Shown here in pieces: positions 1 through 8,549 of a stretch of 64,000 nucleotides of DNA (its first letter is position 1; each line of letters begins with the position of its first letter). The notes beneath the pieces were generated by a model. The model was not told where the DNA came from and did not search any database. It saw only the letters and a list, made by a program, of their open reading frames with translations. The DNA comes from Idiomarina seosinensis_A (lineage in GTDB: Bacteria; Pseudomonadota; Gammaproteobacteria; Enterobacterales; Alteromonadaceae), in NCBI RefSeq assembly GCF_044797955.1, contig NZ_CP085211.1, positions 2,418,001-2,482,000 on the forward strand. The letters run 5' to 3'. The position numbers and the translations under genes were made by a program.

Positions 1-133
1 CCAGCTCACCACGGCTTTCCAAAGTGCCGGATTGTTGCAGTAGTTTATCGACCAGAGTTGTTTTACCGTGATCTACGTGCGCAATAATTGCAATATTGCG
101 TAATTTATTAATATCAAATGCCTGAGTTGTCAT
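1..133 (-). CDS. typA: 5' end of typA/bipA, ribosome-associated GTPase (partial)
   Basis: Only the first 44 codons lie in the window; the gene runs off the left edge. The translation begins MTTQAFDINKLRNIAIIAHV and contains the G1 loop of translational GTPases (AHVDHGKTTLVDKLL). TypA/BipA is an EF-G-like GTPase that binds the 70S ribosome and helps 50S assembly and growth under stress. The start ATG is at 131-133 on the reverse strand. It is divergent from glnA, an arrangement also known in enterobacteria. The family call between BipA, LepA and EF-G rests on this N-terminus and on the neighbour glnA. Confidence 0.88.
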   Translation of the reverse strand, partial: MTTQAFDINKLRNIAIIAHVDHGKTTLVDKLLQQSGTLESRGEL

Positions 134-299
134 TAAGAACTGCCTGTATTTGTCAGCATGGATTTAAAGCGATACCGGCTGACAGGGGGTTTATGAAAAA
201 TAGCGGCGTATTCTACCTGTTTGCAGAGCATTTAAAAAGGCCTTGTTCGTTTTTTATACGTCTTATTAGTGAACAGCAGTAGGTGAAGACCAAAAATAA

Positions 300-316
300 T
301 GAACCAAAATAGTGCA
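300..316 (+). promoter_or_regulatory. NtrC-binding box 1 upstream of glnA
   Basis: TGAACC-N5-AGTGCA differs from the NtrC consensus TGCACC-N5-GGTGCA at one base in each half. It is centred near -130 relative to the predicted sigma54 start, the usual enhancer distance for glnA. Inferred from motif only. Confidence 0.65.
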
Positions 317-319
317 TTA

Positions 320-336
320 AGCGCCTTATTGGTGCA
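320..336 (+). promoter_or_regulatory. NtrC-binding box 2 upstream of glnA
   Basis: AGCGCC-N5-GGTGCA has a perfect right half and 4 of 6 consensus bases in the left half. Its centre is 20 bp (about two helical turns) from box 1, so both would lie on the same DNA face, as needed for cooperative NtrC binding. Inferred from motif only. Confidence 0.6.
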
Positions 337-411
337 TTTCAACGTCTTAATGTTGCCCCGTCAAGTTAAGTTTTAATCATAAGTCCATGAAAAATGGGTA
401 TAATTCAATTC

Positions 412-427
412 TGGCACAGGTGTTGCA
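412..427 (+). promoter_or_regulatory. Sigma54 promoter of glnA
   Basis: TGGCAC-N5-TTGCA matches the sigma54 -24/-12 consensus (GG at 413-414, GC at 425-426). Transcription should start near 437-438, leaving a leader of about 50 nt before the glnA ATG. A TATAAT hexamer at 399-404 could be a weak sigma70 promoter, but no good -35 is visible. Together with the two upstream NtrC boxes this is the standard nitrogen-limitation control of glutamine synthetase. Confidence 0.85.
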
Positions 428-486
428 AAATTACTGCTATAGTTAAATAAGTCATTCGCTAAACCCATATTCCGTTGGAGGAAAAC

Positions 487-1896
487 ATGCCAGTCAGTAA
501 TATTATCGACGCCATTAAGGAACATGACGTAAAATTTGTTGATTTGCGTTTTACGGATACCAAAGGTAAAGAACAACACGTGACCATTCCGGTGTCACAA
601 ATCGATGACGACTTTTTCGATGAGGGCAAAATGTTCGACGGCTCGTCGATTGCCGGTTGGAAAGGCATTAACGAGTCTGACATGGTGTTGATGCCGGATC
701 AGGAATCCGCGGTGTTAGACCCGTTCACAGACGAAAATACGCTAAATGTGCGCTGTGATATTCTTGAGCCGGAAACAATGCAGGGTTACAGCCGTGATCC
801 CCGGTCTATTGCTAAACGCGCCGAAGAATTTCTGCAGTCCTCAGGTATCGCCGACACCGCTTTATTCGGCCCTGAGCCAGAGTTTTTCCTGTTCAACGAT
901 GTGCGTTTTCATACCGATATGAGCGGCTCGTTTTATAAAATTGACGCAGAAGAAGCGAAGTGGAACTCGGGTCGTGAATACTCTGAAGGTAACCTGGCGC
1001 ACCGCCCCGGTGTAAAAGGTGGCTACTTTCCGGTACCGCCCGTTGATTCGGCTCACGATATCCGCGGTACTATGAGCCTGGTGATGGAAGATATGGGCCT
1101 GGTTGTTGAAGCTCACCACCACGAAGTTGCGACTGCGGGCCAGAACGAAGTGGCCACCCGTTTTAACACCTTAACCAATAAAGCGGATGAACTGCAGGTT
1201 TATAAATATGTTGTGCACAACGTGGCTCAGTCCTATGGCATGACGGCCACCTTTATGCCGAAACCTTTGGTTGGTGACAATGGTTCTGGCATGCACGTGC
1301 ACATGTCACTGGCTAAAGATGGTAAAAACCTGTTTGCCGGCGATCAGTACGCAGGGCTGAGCGAAACGGCGTTGTACTACGTTGGCGGTATTATTAAACA
1401 CGCCCGCGCAATTAATGCGTTTACAAACCCGTCCACTAACTCTTACAAGCGTTTAGTGCCGGGTTTTGAAGCACCGGTAATGCTGGCGTACTCTGCCCGT
1501 AACCGTTCTGCTTCTATTCGTATCCCGCTGGTATCCAGTGAAAAAGCCCGTCGTGTCGAAGTACGCTTCCCTGACCCAAGTGCCAACCCCTATTTGTGCT
1601 TTACAGCATTGTTAATGGCCGGTCTGGATGGTATCCGTAATAAGATTCATCCCGGCGATGCGATGGATAAGGATCTTTATAACTTGCCACCGGAAGAAGC
1701 GAAAGACATTCCGACCGTGTGCCACTCTCTGGAAATGGCACTGGAAGCACTGGATAAAGACCGCGACTTTCTTAAGCAAGGCGGCGTTATGGATGACGAC
1801 ACCATCGATGCTTATATCGAGCTGAAATACAATGAAGTGGAAACACTGAAGAAAACAACACACCCTGTTGAATTCGATATGTATTACAGCTGTTAA
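487..1896 (+). CDS. glnA: Glutamine synthetase type I
   Basis: Glutamine synthetase makes glutamine from glutamate, ammonia and ATP as a cytoplasmic dodecamer. The protein is 469 aa from ATG 487, the same length as E. coli GlnA. It carries the beta-grasp N-terminus (VKFVDLRFTDTKGKEQHVT), the catalytic stretch FGPEPEFFLF, the NGSGMHVHMSL segment and the adenylylation loop around Tyr398 (DLYNLPPEEAKDIP). GGAGG at 477-481 is well placed for ATG 487; the in-frame TTG at 475 has no such site. It is the first gene of glnA-glnL-glnG and is followed by a terminator, so glnLG can be expressed separately. Activity is expected to be tuned by adenylylation and transcription by NtrC. Confidence 0.98.
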   Translation: MPVSNIIDAIKEHDVKFVDLRFTDTKGKEQHVTIPVSQIDDDFFDEGKMFDGSSIAGWKGINESDMVLMPDQESAVLDPFTDENTLNVRCDILEPETMQGYSRDPRSIAKRAEEFLQSSGIADTALFGPEPEFFLFNDVRFHTDMSGSFYKIDAEEAKWNSGREYSEGNLAHRPGVKGGYFPVPPVDSAHDIRGTMSLVMEDMGLVVEAHHHEVATAGQNEVATRFNTLTNKADELQVYKYVVHNVAQSYGMTATFMPKPLVGDNGSGMHVHMSLAKDGKNLFAGDQYAGLSETALYYVGGIIKHARAINAFTNPSTNSYKRLVPGFEAPVMLAYSARNRSASIRIPLVSSEKARRVEVRFPDPSANPYLCFTALLMAGLDGIRNKIHPGDAMDKDLYNLPPEEAKDIPTVCHSLEMALEALDKDRDFLKQGGVMDDDTIDAYIELKYNEVETLKKTTHPVEFDMYYSC

Positions 1897-1913
1897 GCCC
1901 GACAATCACTTAA

Positions 1914-1937
1914 GGGAGGTTGTTGCCTCCCTTTTTT
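1914..1937 (+). terminator. Rho-independent terminator after glnA
   Basis: GGGAGG (1914-1919), a 6-nt loop, CCTCCC (1926-1931), then six T. It would attenuate readthrough from glnA into glnLG, as known for the enterobacterial glnALG operon. Confidence 0.9.
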
Positions 1938-1948
1938 AGCGATACCGA

Positions 1949-1965
1949 TGCACCATTATAGTGCA
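1949..1965 (+). promoter_or_regulatory. NtrC box in front of glnL
   Basis: TGCACC-N5-AGTGCA differs from the NtrC consensus by a single base and sits between the glnA terminator and the glnL start. In enterobacteria NtrC binds at this place and represses the weak glnL promoter, so a similar autoregulatory loop is inferred. Confidence 0.75.
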
Positions 1966-1976
1966 TTGGGGTTAGG

Positions 1977-3062
1977 ATGGAGTTTACTGTGAGCGATATT
2001 GATATGCTCAATTCACTGACAACCGCTGTTGTTGTTGTTGATAGCCGACTGCACATTCGCTATGTCAATGCGGCGGCTGAGTTATTACTTGATCACAGTG
2101 CGCGGCGTTTAGTCGGAGAGCCGCTGGCCAGTAGTTATATTTCCAGTAGCTTAACCCCGGAGCAGCTGCAGAGCTGTTTCGCCAATCAGCAAGCGGTGAT
2201 GAACAATGAGGCGGAATTTGTGCTGCATTCAGGGCAAAAAGTAACGGTCGAAGTGGTGGTGCAGTGTTTAACGATAACAAAACAAGCTGATACCCCGGAG
2301 TTGCTGCTGGAACTGAAGCAGGTTGATTTGCAGCGCCAAATTTCACGGGAAAACAGCCAGCGCCAGCAGCTGTATGCAACACAAAGTTTATTGCGTGGCA
2401 TGGCTCACGAGATTAAAAACCCTCTGGGTGGACTGCGCGGAGCGGCACAACTGTTAGCGCGGCAATTGACGGAGCCTCAGCTACAGGAGTACACGGATCT
2501 GATTATTGCCCAGTCGGACCGTTTGCGTAATTTAATTGACCGTTTACTGGGACCTGCACAGCTCGATCAACCGCAGTTAATTAATTTACACCAACTGCTT
2601 GAGCGCGTGGCGCAGACACTGTCTTATGAGTACAGTGAGAAGCTGGTGATTGACCGAGACTACGACCCTTCGTTGCCGAACATCAATGGTATTAGCGATC
2701 TGCTTGAACAAGTTTTTTTGAATATTGCCCAAAATGCTGCCCAGGCGATGTCAGGCGTTGGTGCTATTAGTTTAAAAACGCGGGTCGAGCACCAGCTGAC
2801 TTTATTCGGTCAAAGATACCGGCGTTGTGCCGTCGTAGCGATAACGGATTCTGGCCCCGGCATCAGTCCGGAGCTGCAGGGCCAAATATTTTATCCGATG
2901 GTGAGTGGCCGCATTGGAGGCAGTGGACTCGGGCTGTCGCTGGCGCACAGCCTGGTCCATCAACACGGCGGTAAAATTGAGTTTAGCTCAGAGCCGGGTA
3001 ATACCAGTTTTCTTATTTACTTACCCTATCGAACCGGCGAGGAATACAACAGTGACGCATAA
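1977..3062 (+). CDS. glnL: Nitrogen regulation histidine kinase NtrB
   Basis: NtrB phosphorylates NtrC when nitrogen is scarce and, with PII, dephosphorylates it when nitrogen is plentiful; it is cytoplasmic. Residues about 8-115 form a PAS domain, the dimerisation/phosphoacceptor helix has GMAHEIKNPLGGLRGA with His144, and the ATPase part shows the N box (NIAQNAAQAM), G1 (DSGPGI) and G2 (GGSGLGLSLAHSL). Length is 361 aa, slightly longer than usual. GTG at 1989 has a better Shine-Dalgarno (GGAG 1979-1982) than ATG 1977, so the protein may start there and be 357 aa. It overlaps the start of glnG by 11 nt, implying translational coupling. Confidence 0.95.
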   Translation: MEFTVSDIDMLNSLTTAVVVVDSRLHIRYVNAAAELLLDHSARRLVGEPLASSYISSSLTPEQLQSCFANQQAVMNNEAEFVLHSGQKVTVEVVVQCLTITKQADTPELLLELKQVDLQRQISRENSQRQQLYATQSLLRGMAHEIKNPLGGLRGAAQLLARQLTEPQLQEYTDLIIAQSDRLRNLIDRLLGPAQLDQPQLINLHQLLERVAQTLSYEYSEKLVIDRDYDPSLPNINGISDLLEQVFLNIAQNAAQAMSGVGAISLKTRVEHQLTLFGQRYRRCAVVAITDSGPGISPELQGQIFYPMVSGRIGGSGLGLSLAHSLVHQHGGKIEFSSEPGNTSFLIYLPYRTGEEYNSDA

Positions 3063-4461
3063 TCCTGAACTCTGGATCCTGGATGACGATGCGTCTATCC
3101 GCTGGGTTCTTGAACGAACTTTTAACGATACCGAGTTTGAGCTGCAAAGTTTCAGCCAGGCAACGGAGCTTTATGCAGCGCTCGAGCATAGCGAGCCGGA
3201 CGTTCTGCTCAGCGATATCCGCATGCCTGGTGATGATGGGCTGCAGGTGTTGAAGCATTTACAAAAAGAGAGACCGGAACTTCCCATTGTTATTATGACC
3301 GCGCACTCCGACTTAGAAACGGCGGTTAAAGTATTTAAAGGCGGAGCTTTTGAGTATTTAGCTAAACCCTTTGACTTAGATGAGGTTTTGGCGATGGTAC
3401 GCAAAGCATTGCAGCATCGGCGTTCGCAACCGGCTGCTGACAGCACCAAAACATCCGATCCTTTATTAATTGGCGAATCGCCGGTTATGCAGGACGTTTT
3501 TCGGGTTATTGGGCGGCTATCCCAATCCAGCGTCAGCGTTTTGATTACCGGCGAAACCGGCACCGGAAAAGAGCTTGTTGCCAGAGCTTTGCACCAGCAT
3601 AGCCCGCGCTCAGAGAAAACCTTTGTTGCACTGAATATGGCGGCCATCCCGTCCGATTTAATCGAGTCAGAATTGTTTGGTCATGAACGAGGCGCCTTTA
3701 CCGGTGCCGACAAGCGCCGCATGGGGCGCTTTGAACAGGCTAACCAGGGTACCTTATTTTTGGATGAAATTGGCGATATGCCGTTATCGGTTCAGACTCG
3801 CTTATTGCGCGTTTTGGCTGAAGGTCAGTTTTATCCCGTTGGTGCCCACCAGCCAATAACAGTGGATGTCCGGGTGATTGCGGCAACCCACCGCGATTTA
3901 AAGCAAGCCGTTGCTGACAACCAGTTTCGAGAGGATCTTTACCACCGCCTGAACGTGATACAACTGCAGTTACCTGCGCTAAGAGAGCGCAACAGCGATA
4001 TCGTGCTACTGAGCGAGTTCTTCTTAAAAAAAGCCGCGCGCGATCTTGGGGTTGGCGGTAAGCGCCTCAGTGCAGGGGCATTAAAAGCGTTACAGAACTT
4101 TTACTGGCCCGGCAATGTCAGACAGTTAGAGAATGTGTGCCGCTGGCTAACGGTTATGGCGCCGGGTCAGACAGTGCAAAAAAATGAATTGCCGGCGGAG
4201 ATACTGCAGCCAGATGTGCAGCCGACATCGGAGCAGGAAATAGCAGTACGGGAGACCACAAGCTGGCAGCAGGCGATCAAAAGCGAGCTGAAAAAACGCG
4301 ATAATCAGACGGAGGTGCTTACGGCTATGATCGCGGAGCTGGAGCGTACTGCATTGCAAACGGCTTTGACAAACTACCAGGGCCATAAACAGCAGGCCGC
4401 GCGTTGGCTGGGCTGGGGCCGGAATACACTGACCCGAAAAATAAAGCGCTTATTAAAGTAA
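3052..4461 (+). CDS. glnG: Nitrogen regulation response regulator NtrC
   Basis: NtrC is the sigma54-dependent activator phosphorylated by NtrB. The protein is 469 aa from GTG 3052 (GAGG at 3039-3042), the same length as E. coli NtrC; a longer in-frame extension upstream lies inside glnL and is not credible. Domains are a receiver (residues 5-120) with Asp55 in LLSDIRMPG, a AAA+ domain with Walker A GETGTGKE and the sigma54-contacting GAFTGA loop, and a C-terminal Fis-type helix-turn-helix (GHKQQAARWLGWGRNTLTRK). Its predicted sites are the boxes at 300-336 and 1949-1965. Confidence 0.97.
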   Translation: MTHNPELWILDDDASIRWVLERTFNDTEFELQSFSQATELYAALEHSEPDVLLSDIRMPGDDGLQVLKHLQKERPELPIVIMTAHSDLETAVKVFKGGAFEYLAKPFDLDEVLAMVRKALQHRRSQPAADSTKTSDPLLIGESPVMQDVFRVIGRLSQSSVSVLITGETGTGKELVARALHQHSPRSEKTFVALNMAAIPSDLIESELFGHERGAFTGADKRRMGRFEQANQGTLFLDEIGDMPLSVQTRLLRVLAEGQFYPVGAHQPITVDVRVIAATHRDLKQAVADNQFREDLYHRLNVIQLQLPALRERNSDIVLLSEFFLKKAARDLGVGGKRLSAGALKALQNFYWPGNVRQLENVCRWLTVMAPGQTVQKNELPAEILQPDVQPTSEQEIAVRETTSWQQAIKSELKKRDNQTEVLTAMIAELERTALQTALTNYQGHKQQAARWLGWGRNTLTRKIKRLLK

Positions 4462-4540
4462 ATCTTTTGTAAAGGCCGTCGCACTTAAGCCAGGCTTTAG
4501 AGAAGATTGCATCGGTATATTGACTAAAAAAAGGTAAAGC

Positions 4541-5212
4541 ATGCACTCGGTATTACTCATTGATGATGACCACGAAATGTCTGAGATGCTGACAGAGTTG
4601 CTGCAACGCGAGGCGATCGATGTTGCGGTTGCTGACGATGGTGTAAAGGGCCTCGAATTGGCATTAAAGGGTACGTACGAGCTGATCTTACTGGATGTCA
4701 TGCTGCCCGGTATCGATGGCATGAAGTTATTACAGCGGTTACGTCAGCAGCACCGGGATACGGCAGTACTGATGCTAACTGCCCGGGGTGATGATGAAGA
4801 TCGCGTTATGGGGCTTGAACTGGGAGCCGACGATTACCTACCCAAACCCTTTAACCCACGTGAACTGGTTGCGCGCGTCAAAGCACTGCTGCGTCGCACC
4901 GCCAATACCCACGTTACATCTGAAAAGCTGAACTTCAGCGGGTTCGAGCTTGACCCGGAAAAAGCCGAAGTCCGTTGTGATGGTCAGCCGCTGGTGACGA
5001 CGCCAACAGAATTCGATATTTTGTGCTGCCTGATGCAACAGGCCGGCCAGATGGTCAGCAAAGACCATCTTTCGGTTGCTGCTCTGGGCCGCCAGCTGGG
5101 TCCCTTTGACCGTAGCCTGGATGTTCATATTTCAAATATCCGTAAAAAACTGCCCAGCCACCCCGAGCGTATTCAAACAGTGCGGGGCCGGGGCTATCGG
5201 CTAGCGACTTAA
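4541..5212 (+). CDS. cpxR: Envelope-stress response regulator CpxR
   Basis: OmpR-family response regulator, 223 aa. The receiver domain has the acidic pocket LLIDDDHE, phosphoacceptor Asp52 (LILLDVMLPG) and the conserved Lys in DDYLPKPFNPREL. The C-terminal winged helix ends FDRSLDVHISNIRKKLPSHP...RGRGYRLA, very like CpxR. It is 79 nt downstream of glnG with no terminator seen between them, so some readthrough from the nitrogen operon is possible. One nucleotide separates it from cpxA. No cpxP was found beside it. Confidence 0.92.
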   Translation: MHSVLLIDDDHEMSEMLTELLQREAIDVAVADDGVKGLELALKGTYELILLDVMLPGIDGMKLLQRLRQQHRDTAVLMLTARGDDEDRVMGLELGADDYLPKPFNPRELVARVKALLRRTANTHVTSEKLNFSGFELDPEKAEVRCDGQPLVTTPTEFDILCCLMQQAGQMVSKDHLSVAALGRQLGPFDRSLDVHISNIRKKLPSHPERIQTVRGRGYRLAT

Positions 5213-5213
5213 G

Positions 5214-6569
5214 ATGAATAACACGGCCGGTAAAACGCGCTGGTATCACTCTCTGACGTTAAAGCTGCTGATTTTATTCTGGGCGCTGCTATTCCTAACT
5301 GCAAGCAGTGGTTATTTCCTGGCCATCTGGAATCGCACCGAACCCTCGCCGACCCCCGTGGACGAGCCGATACAACGAACTCTGCAACCCTTGTTACAGG
5401 ATCCTGAGACCTTTATTTCGCTGCAGCCGGGCCGTCTGCTGGCCGGTAACTACCGGGTTGCAGCGCGGGTTCTGGCCCGCGGAAAACAACAATTAATGCT
5501 CGATGAGTATTTAGCTGAGCGACATCGAAAACGGCTACTGCGGTTTTTAAACTACGACAGACCCATGCAGGTGCGGCTTAACGACCGCCTGTTGATTGGG
5601 CCGTTCGAGTTGCAGGGCAATAAAGTGTTAATTAGCCGGCCCCTGCAGGCGTCCGAGTATCACGATAAGGTAAGAGCAGAGCGGGAACTAACTCAGGCTA
5701 GAATCTGGGTTTTAACCAGCGGTAGCGGCGTTATCGCGATTTTACTGGGCTTTTGGTTAATTCGTCCCATCCGGAGGTTAAGTGCTGCCACGCAGGAAAT
5801 TGCCGAGGGAAAAGCCGATCCAGAATTAAAAAAACTTCCGCTGCGACGAGACGAGATTGGCGAGCTGGCAAGAGCGCTGGCACAAACAGCTAACGACCTG
5901 GCCGTATCGCGTGATGCACAAAGGCGCCTGTTAAGTGATGTTTCCCACGAGCTTCGTTCGCCCATGGCCCGCATGCAGGTAGCGCTGGATTTAACCAGCG
6001 GTAATCCTGACGACCGGCACATGAAGCAATTAAGGCGTGATACTGAGCGCCTTAATGTGATTATTGAGCGCATATTATCGTTGTCAAAATTAGAAAGTGG
6101 GCTGGTTAACTTGCAGACCGAAACTATTGCTACCGGTGAACTGGTTAAGCAATTGGTTGCAGACATTCGGTATGTCGACCCCGGCGCAACAACCCGCTTA
6201 AAGATTATCGGGCAACACTGGCCTACCGTCGAATCCGACCCGGAACTGATGCGTATGGTTCTGGAAAACCTTGTTCGTAACGCCTTGCTTTATAGCTCAG
6301 GAACTGTAGAGCTTAGTTGCATTAGTCTTGCCGATCGGCATCAAATAATCGTTCGTGATTACGGCGAGGGAGTGCCACAGCACCTTTTACAAAAGCTGTT
6401 TGAACCGTTTTACCGTCAGGATCCCTCGCGTAAACACAGTGCCGGTATCGGCCTGGGGCTGGCATTAAGCCGCCGCGCCGCGGTCGTGTTAGGGGGGCAG
6501 CTGCGTGCGGATAACCATAGCGAAGGAGGCTTGCAAGTTATGCTAGACTTACCAAAAACAAGCCACTGA
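5214..6569 (+). CDS. cpxA: Envelope-stress sensor kinase CpxA
   Basis: Inner-membrane histidine kinase partner of CpxR, 451 aa. A membrane segment at about residues 12-32 is followed by a periplasmic sensor of about 130 residues, a second membrane segment near 165-185, a HAMP linker, the phosphoacceptor motif DVSHELRSPMARMQ (His245) and an ATPase domain with NLVRNALLYSSG, DYGEGVP and GIGLGLALSRR. It starts one base after cpxR, so the two are an operon. The catalytic core is clearly CpxA-like; the sensor domain is less conserved. Confidence 0.9.
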   Translation: MNNTAGKTRWYHSLTLKLLILFWALLFLTASSGYFLAIWNRTEPSPTPVDEPIQRTLQPLLQDPETFISLQPGRLLAGNYRVAARVLARGKQQLMLDEYLAERHRKRLLRFLNYDRPMQVRLNDRLLIGPFELQGNKVLISRPLQASEYHDKVRAERELTQARIWVLTSGSGVIAILLGFWLIRPIRRLSAATQEIAEGKADPELKKLPLRRDEIGELARALAQTANDLAVSRDAQRRLLSDVSHELRSPMARMQVALDLTSGNPDDRHMKQLRRDTERLNVIIERILSLSKLESGLVNLQTETIATGELVKQLVADIRYVDPGATTRLKIIGQHWPTVESDPELMRMVLENLVRNALLYSSGTVELSCISLADRHQIIVRDYGEGVPQHLLQKLFEPFYRQDPSRKHSAGIGLGLALSRRAAVVLGGQLRADNHSEGGLQVMLDLPKTSH

Positions 6570-6579
6570 GTTAATCGCC

Positions 6580-7587
6580 TTGCCTAAATCCGAACGGCCA
6601 CAAAAACCAGCGGACGACGATCCGCAATGGCTGAATTTTTTTGAAAGCCATATCGCTCCCTTCTGGGACCTGGTAGAACATTGTCAGTTGCGTGTTGCTA
6701 ACGGCGGCAGCCTGCACTGGAGCTACTACAAGGTATCGGAAGAGGCGCCCTTAGTGATTGTTAGCCCGGGTCGCATCGAAGCGACGATAAAATATCAGGA
6801 ACTGGTATGGGACCTGGCCCAGTCGGGTATTTCCTGTGCCGTACTGGATCACAGGGGGCAAGGTCAGTCACAGCGGCTGACGGAGAATCCACATAAAGGC
6901 CATGTAGTGAGATTTCAGGACTACGTCGACGACTTTGTTTTATTTGAACAACAGACCCGTAAAGTGTTTCCCGATGCAGCTAAGCGATGGCTACTGGGCC
7001 ACTCGATGGGCGGCACCATTGCCAGTTTGTTTTGCTGTCGGCAGCAACAGTCCGTTGAGCAGTTAATATTAAGCTCACCGATGTTCTCAATTAAAACTGC
7101 GGGTATTCCGTTAACCATTGCTTCGTTGATAGCCGAAGGCGGAGCAAAGTTAAATCGCCGGCTGATGCCTGACCGGCCCTGGTACTTTATTGGTATGGGC
7201 GACTATGACCCGGTCGCTTTTGAAAAAAACGATTTAACCCATAGTGCGAATCGTTATCAAAAATTTCGGCAGCAGTATCAAAGCTTACCGCAAGTACAGT
7301 TGGGCGGACCGACATTTCAGTGGCTGGCTGAAGCCTTAGCCATTGGACGTCAGCTTACCCGGCAGCCGCCAGATTTTAAGCTGCCGGTAACCTTATTTCA
7401 GGCAGGAGCAGACGCGGTGGTCAGTGCCGACGGTCAGGATGTGGTTTGTGAGGCTAATAAAAACGTCAACAAGCAGGTGATTGCCGGGGCGCGGCATGAG
7501 CTATTAATGGAATCTGACCGTTATCGGCAGCCAGTCGTCAATAAGTTACTGCGGATTAACGAGTCGACAGCGAGCCCTCAACCTTAG
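6580..7587 (+). CDS. pldB: PldB-like lysophospholipase (alpha/beta hydrolase)
   Basis: An alpha/beta hydrolase of 335 aa related to lysophospholipase L2, which removes the remaining acyl chain of lysophospholipids at the inner membrane. The nucleophile elbow is LLGHSMGGTIAS, an upstream block DHRGQGQSQRL is typical of the monoacylglycerol lipase/PldB group, and a late His in GARHELLMESD completes the triad. No signal peptide is evident. The only usable start is TTG 6580, with a weak ribosome site, 10 nt after cpxA, so it may be co-transcribed with cpxRA. Its 3' end overlaps the convergent fieF by 32 nt. The natural substrate cannot be read from sequence. Confidence 0.8.
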   Translation: MPKSERPQKPADDDPQWLNFFESHIAPFWDLVEHCQLRVANGGSLHWSYYKVSEEAPLVIVSPGRIEATIKYQELVWDLAQSGISCAVLDHRGQGQSQRLTENPHKGHVVRFQDYVDDFVLFEQQTRKVFPDAAKRWLLGHSMGGTIASLFCCRQQQSVEQLILSSPMFSIKTAGIPLTIASLIAEGGAKLNRRLMPDRPWYFIGMGDYDPVAFEKNDLTHSANRYQKFRQQYQSLPQVQLGGPTFQWLAEALAIGRQLTRQPPDFKLPVTLFQAGADAVVSADGQDVVCEANKNVNKQVIAGARHELLMESDRYRQPVVNKLLRINESTASPQP

Positions 7588-8503
7588 CAACAATTTCAGG
7601 ATCCATATGGACGATGATATCCGCATTAGGGAAACGCTCCATCAGCGCAGCCTCCACATCATCGGAAATCGCATGGGCTTTTAACAACGACAAACTATCG
7701 TCCAGCTCGATGTGCAGCTGAATAAAGCGGGTTGGTCCGGCCTCGCGTGTGCGTAGTCCATGTAAGCCGTTAACGCCCTCAATTTGCTGGGCAATAGTGA
7801 CGATTTCGTTTTGCAAAATTTCTGGTAGCTCACGGTCCATGAGTGAGTTAAAAGCTGCCAGACCAATCTTAATAGCACCCATAATCAGGTAAAAGGCAAT
7901 GCCAATGGCAAACACGCTATCAGCCCACAAAAAGCCATAGGCACTAAGAAATAGCGCAATAATAACCGCCAGGTTGAGTAAAATATCAGATTGATAATGC
8001 AAGTGATCAGCGCGAATTGCCTGCGAGTCGGTTTGTTTAATCGCGATTCGCTGAATTGTGATTAATACCAGGGTAAGCGCAATGGCAATAACAGAAACCC
8101 AGATGCCCATACCCACATTGGGCAGGGTAGGACCCTCAATCAGCTGCTCAATACTGTGGAAGATCAGCAGCATACTGGAACCGGCAATAAAGGCACTTTG
8201 CGCTAAAGCCGCCAGCGACTCGGCTTTGCCATGACCAAAACGGTGCTCTTCGTCGGCTGGTTGCAACGCATAACGAATGGCAAAAAAGCTGAATACTGAA
8301 GCGCCGCTATCGAGGATTGAATCGGTCATTGAGGCGAGCATACTGGCTGACTCGGTATGTAGCCAGGCAACCAGCTTCATAGCGATTAAGCTAAAAGCAA
8401 CAATCACTGACGCGGTGCTGGCCAACTTAACCCAAAACGAGTAGTTGGTGCGGAAGTTAGCTTCTGATTTCACGGTAATGACGGCTTCTGCACATGACAA
8501 CAA
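7556..8503 (-). CDS. fieF: Cation diffusion facilitator FieF-like metal exporter
   Basis: Inner-membrane antiporter of the CDF family that exports Fe(II)/Zn(II). It has about six membrane segments, with metal-site motifs DSILD and RADHLHYQSD in helices 2 and 5 and the family block HRFGHGKAESLAALAQS. A cytoplasmic C-terminal dimerisation domain of about 85 residues follows. The longest frame begins at TTG 8503 (315 aa). GTG 8473 gives 305 aa, closer to the 300 aa of E. coli FieF, and is a likely real start. The last 32 nt overlap the 3' end of the convergent PldB-like gene. Confidence 0.9.
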   Translation of the reverse strand: MLSCAEAVITVKSEANFRTNYSFWVKLASTASVIVAFSLIAMKLVAWLHTESASMLASMTDSILDSGASVFSFFAIRYALQPADEEHRFGHGKAESLAALAQSAFIAGSSMLLIFHSIEQLIEGPTLPNVGMGIWVSVIAIALTLVLITIQRIAIKQTDSQAIRADHLHYQSDILLNLAVIIALFLSAYGFLWADSVFAIGIAFYLIMGAIKIGLAAFNSLMDRELPEILQNEIVTIAQQIEGVNGLHGLRTREAGPTRFIQLHIELDDSLSLLKAHAISDDVEAALMERFPNADIIVHMDPEIVAKVEGSLSTR

Positions 8504-8549
8504 ATAATTCTGCTATTCTACCGTTTTTTTCACTATTGATAAAATCATC

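Noticed and set aside
862..1122. Open frames on the strand opposite glnA, and similar antisense frames over recB, recC, the giant motor gene and others
   Set aside because: They are shadows of strongly conserved genes, lack ribosome sites and resemble nothing.
2905..3051. Upstream extension of the NtrC frame into glnL
   Set aside because: The extension encodes no NtrC-like sequence; GTG 3052 with GAGG gives the exact family length.
4462..4540. CpxR-box (GTAAA-N5-GTAAA) in front of cpxR
   Set aside because: GTAAA words at about 4469 and 4534 are too far apart for one site.
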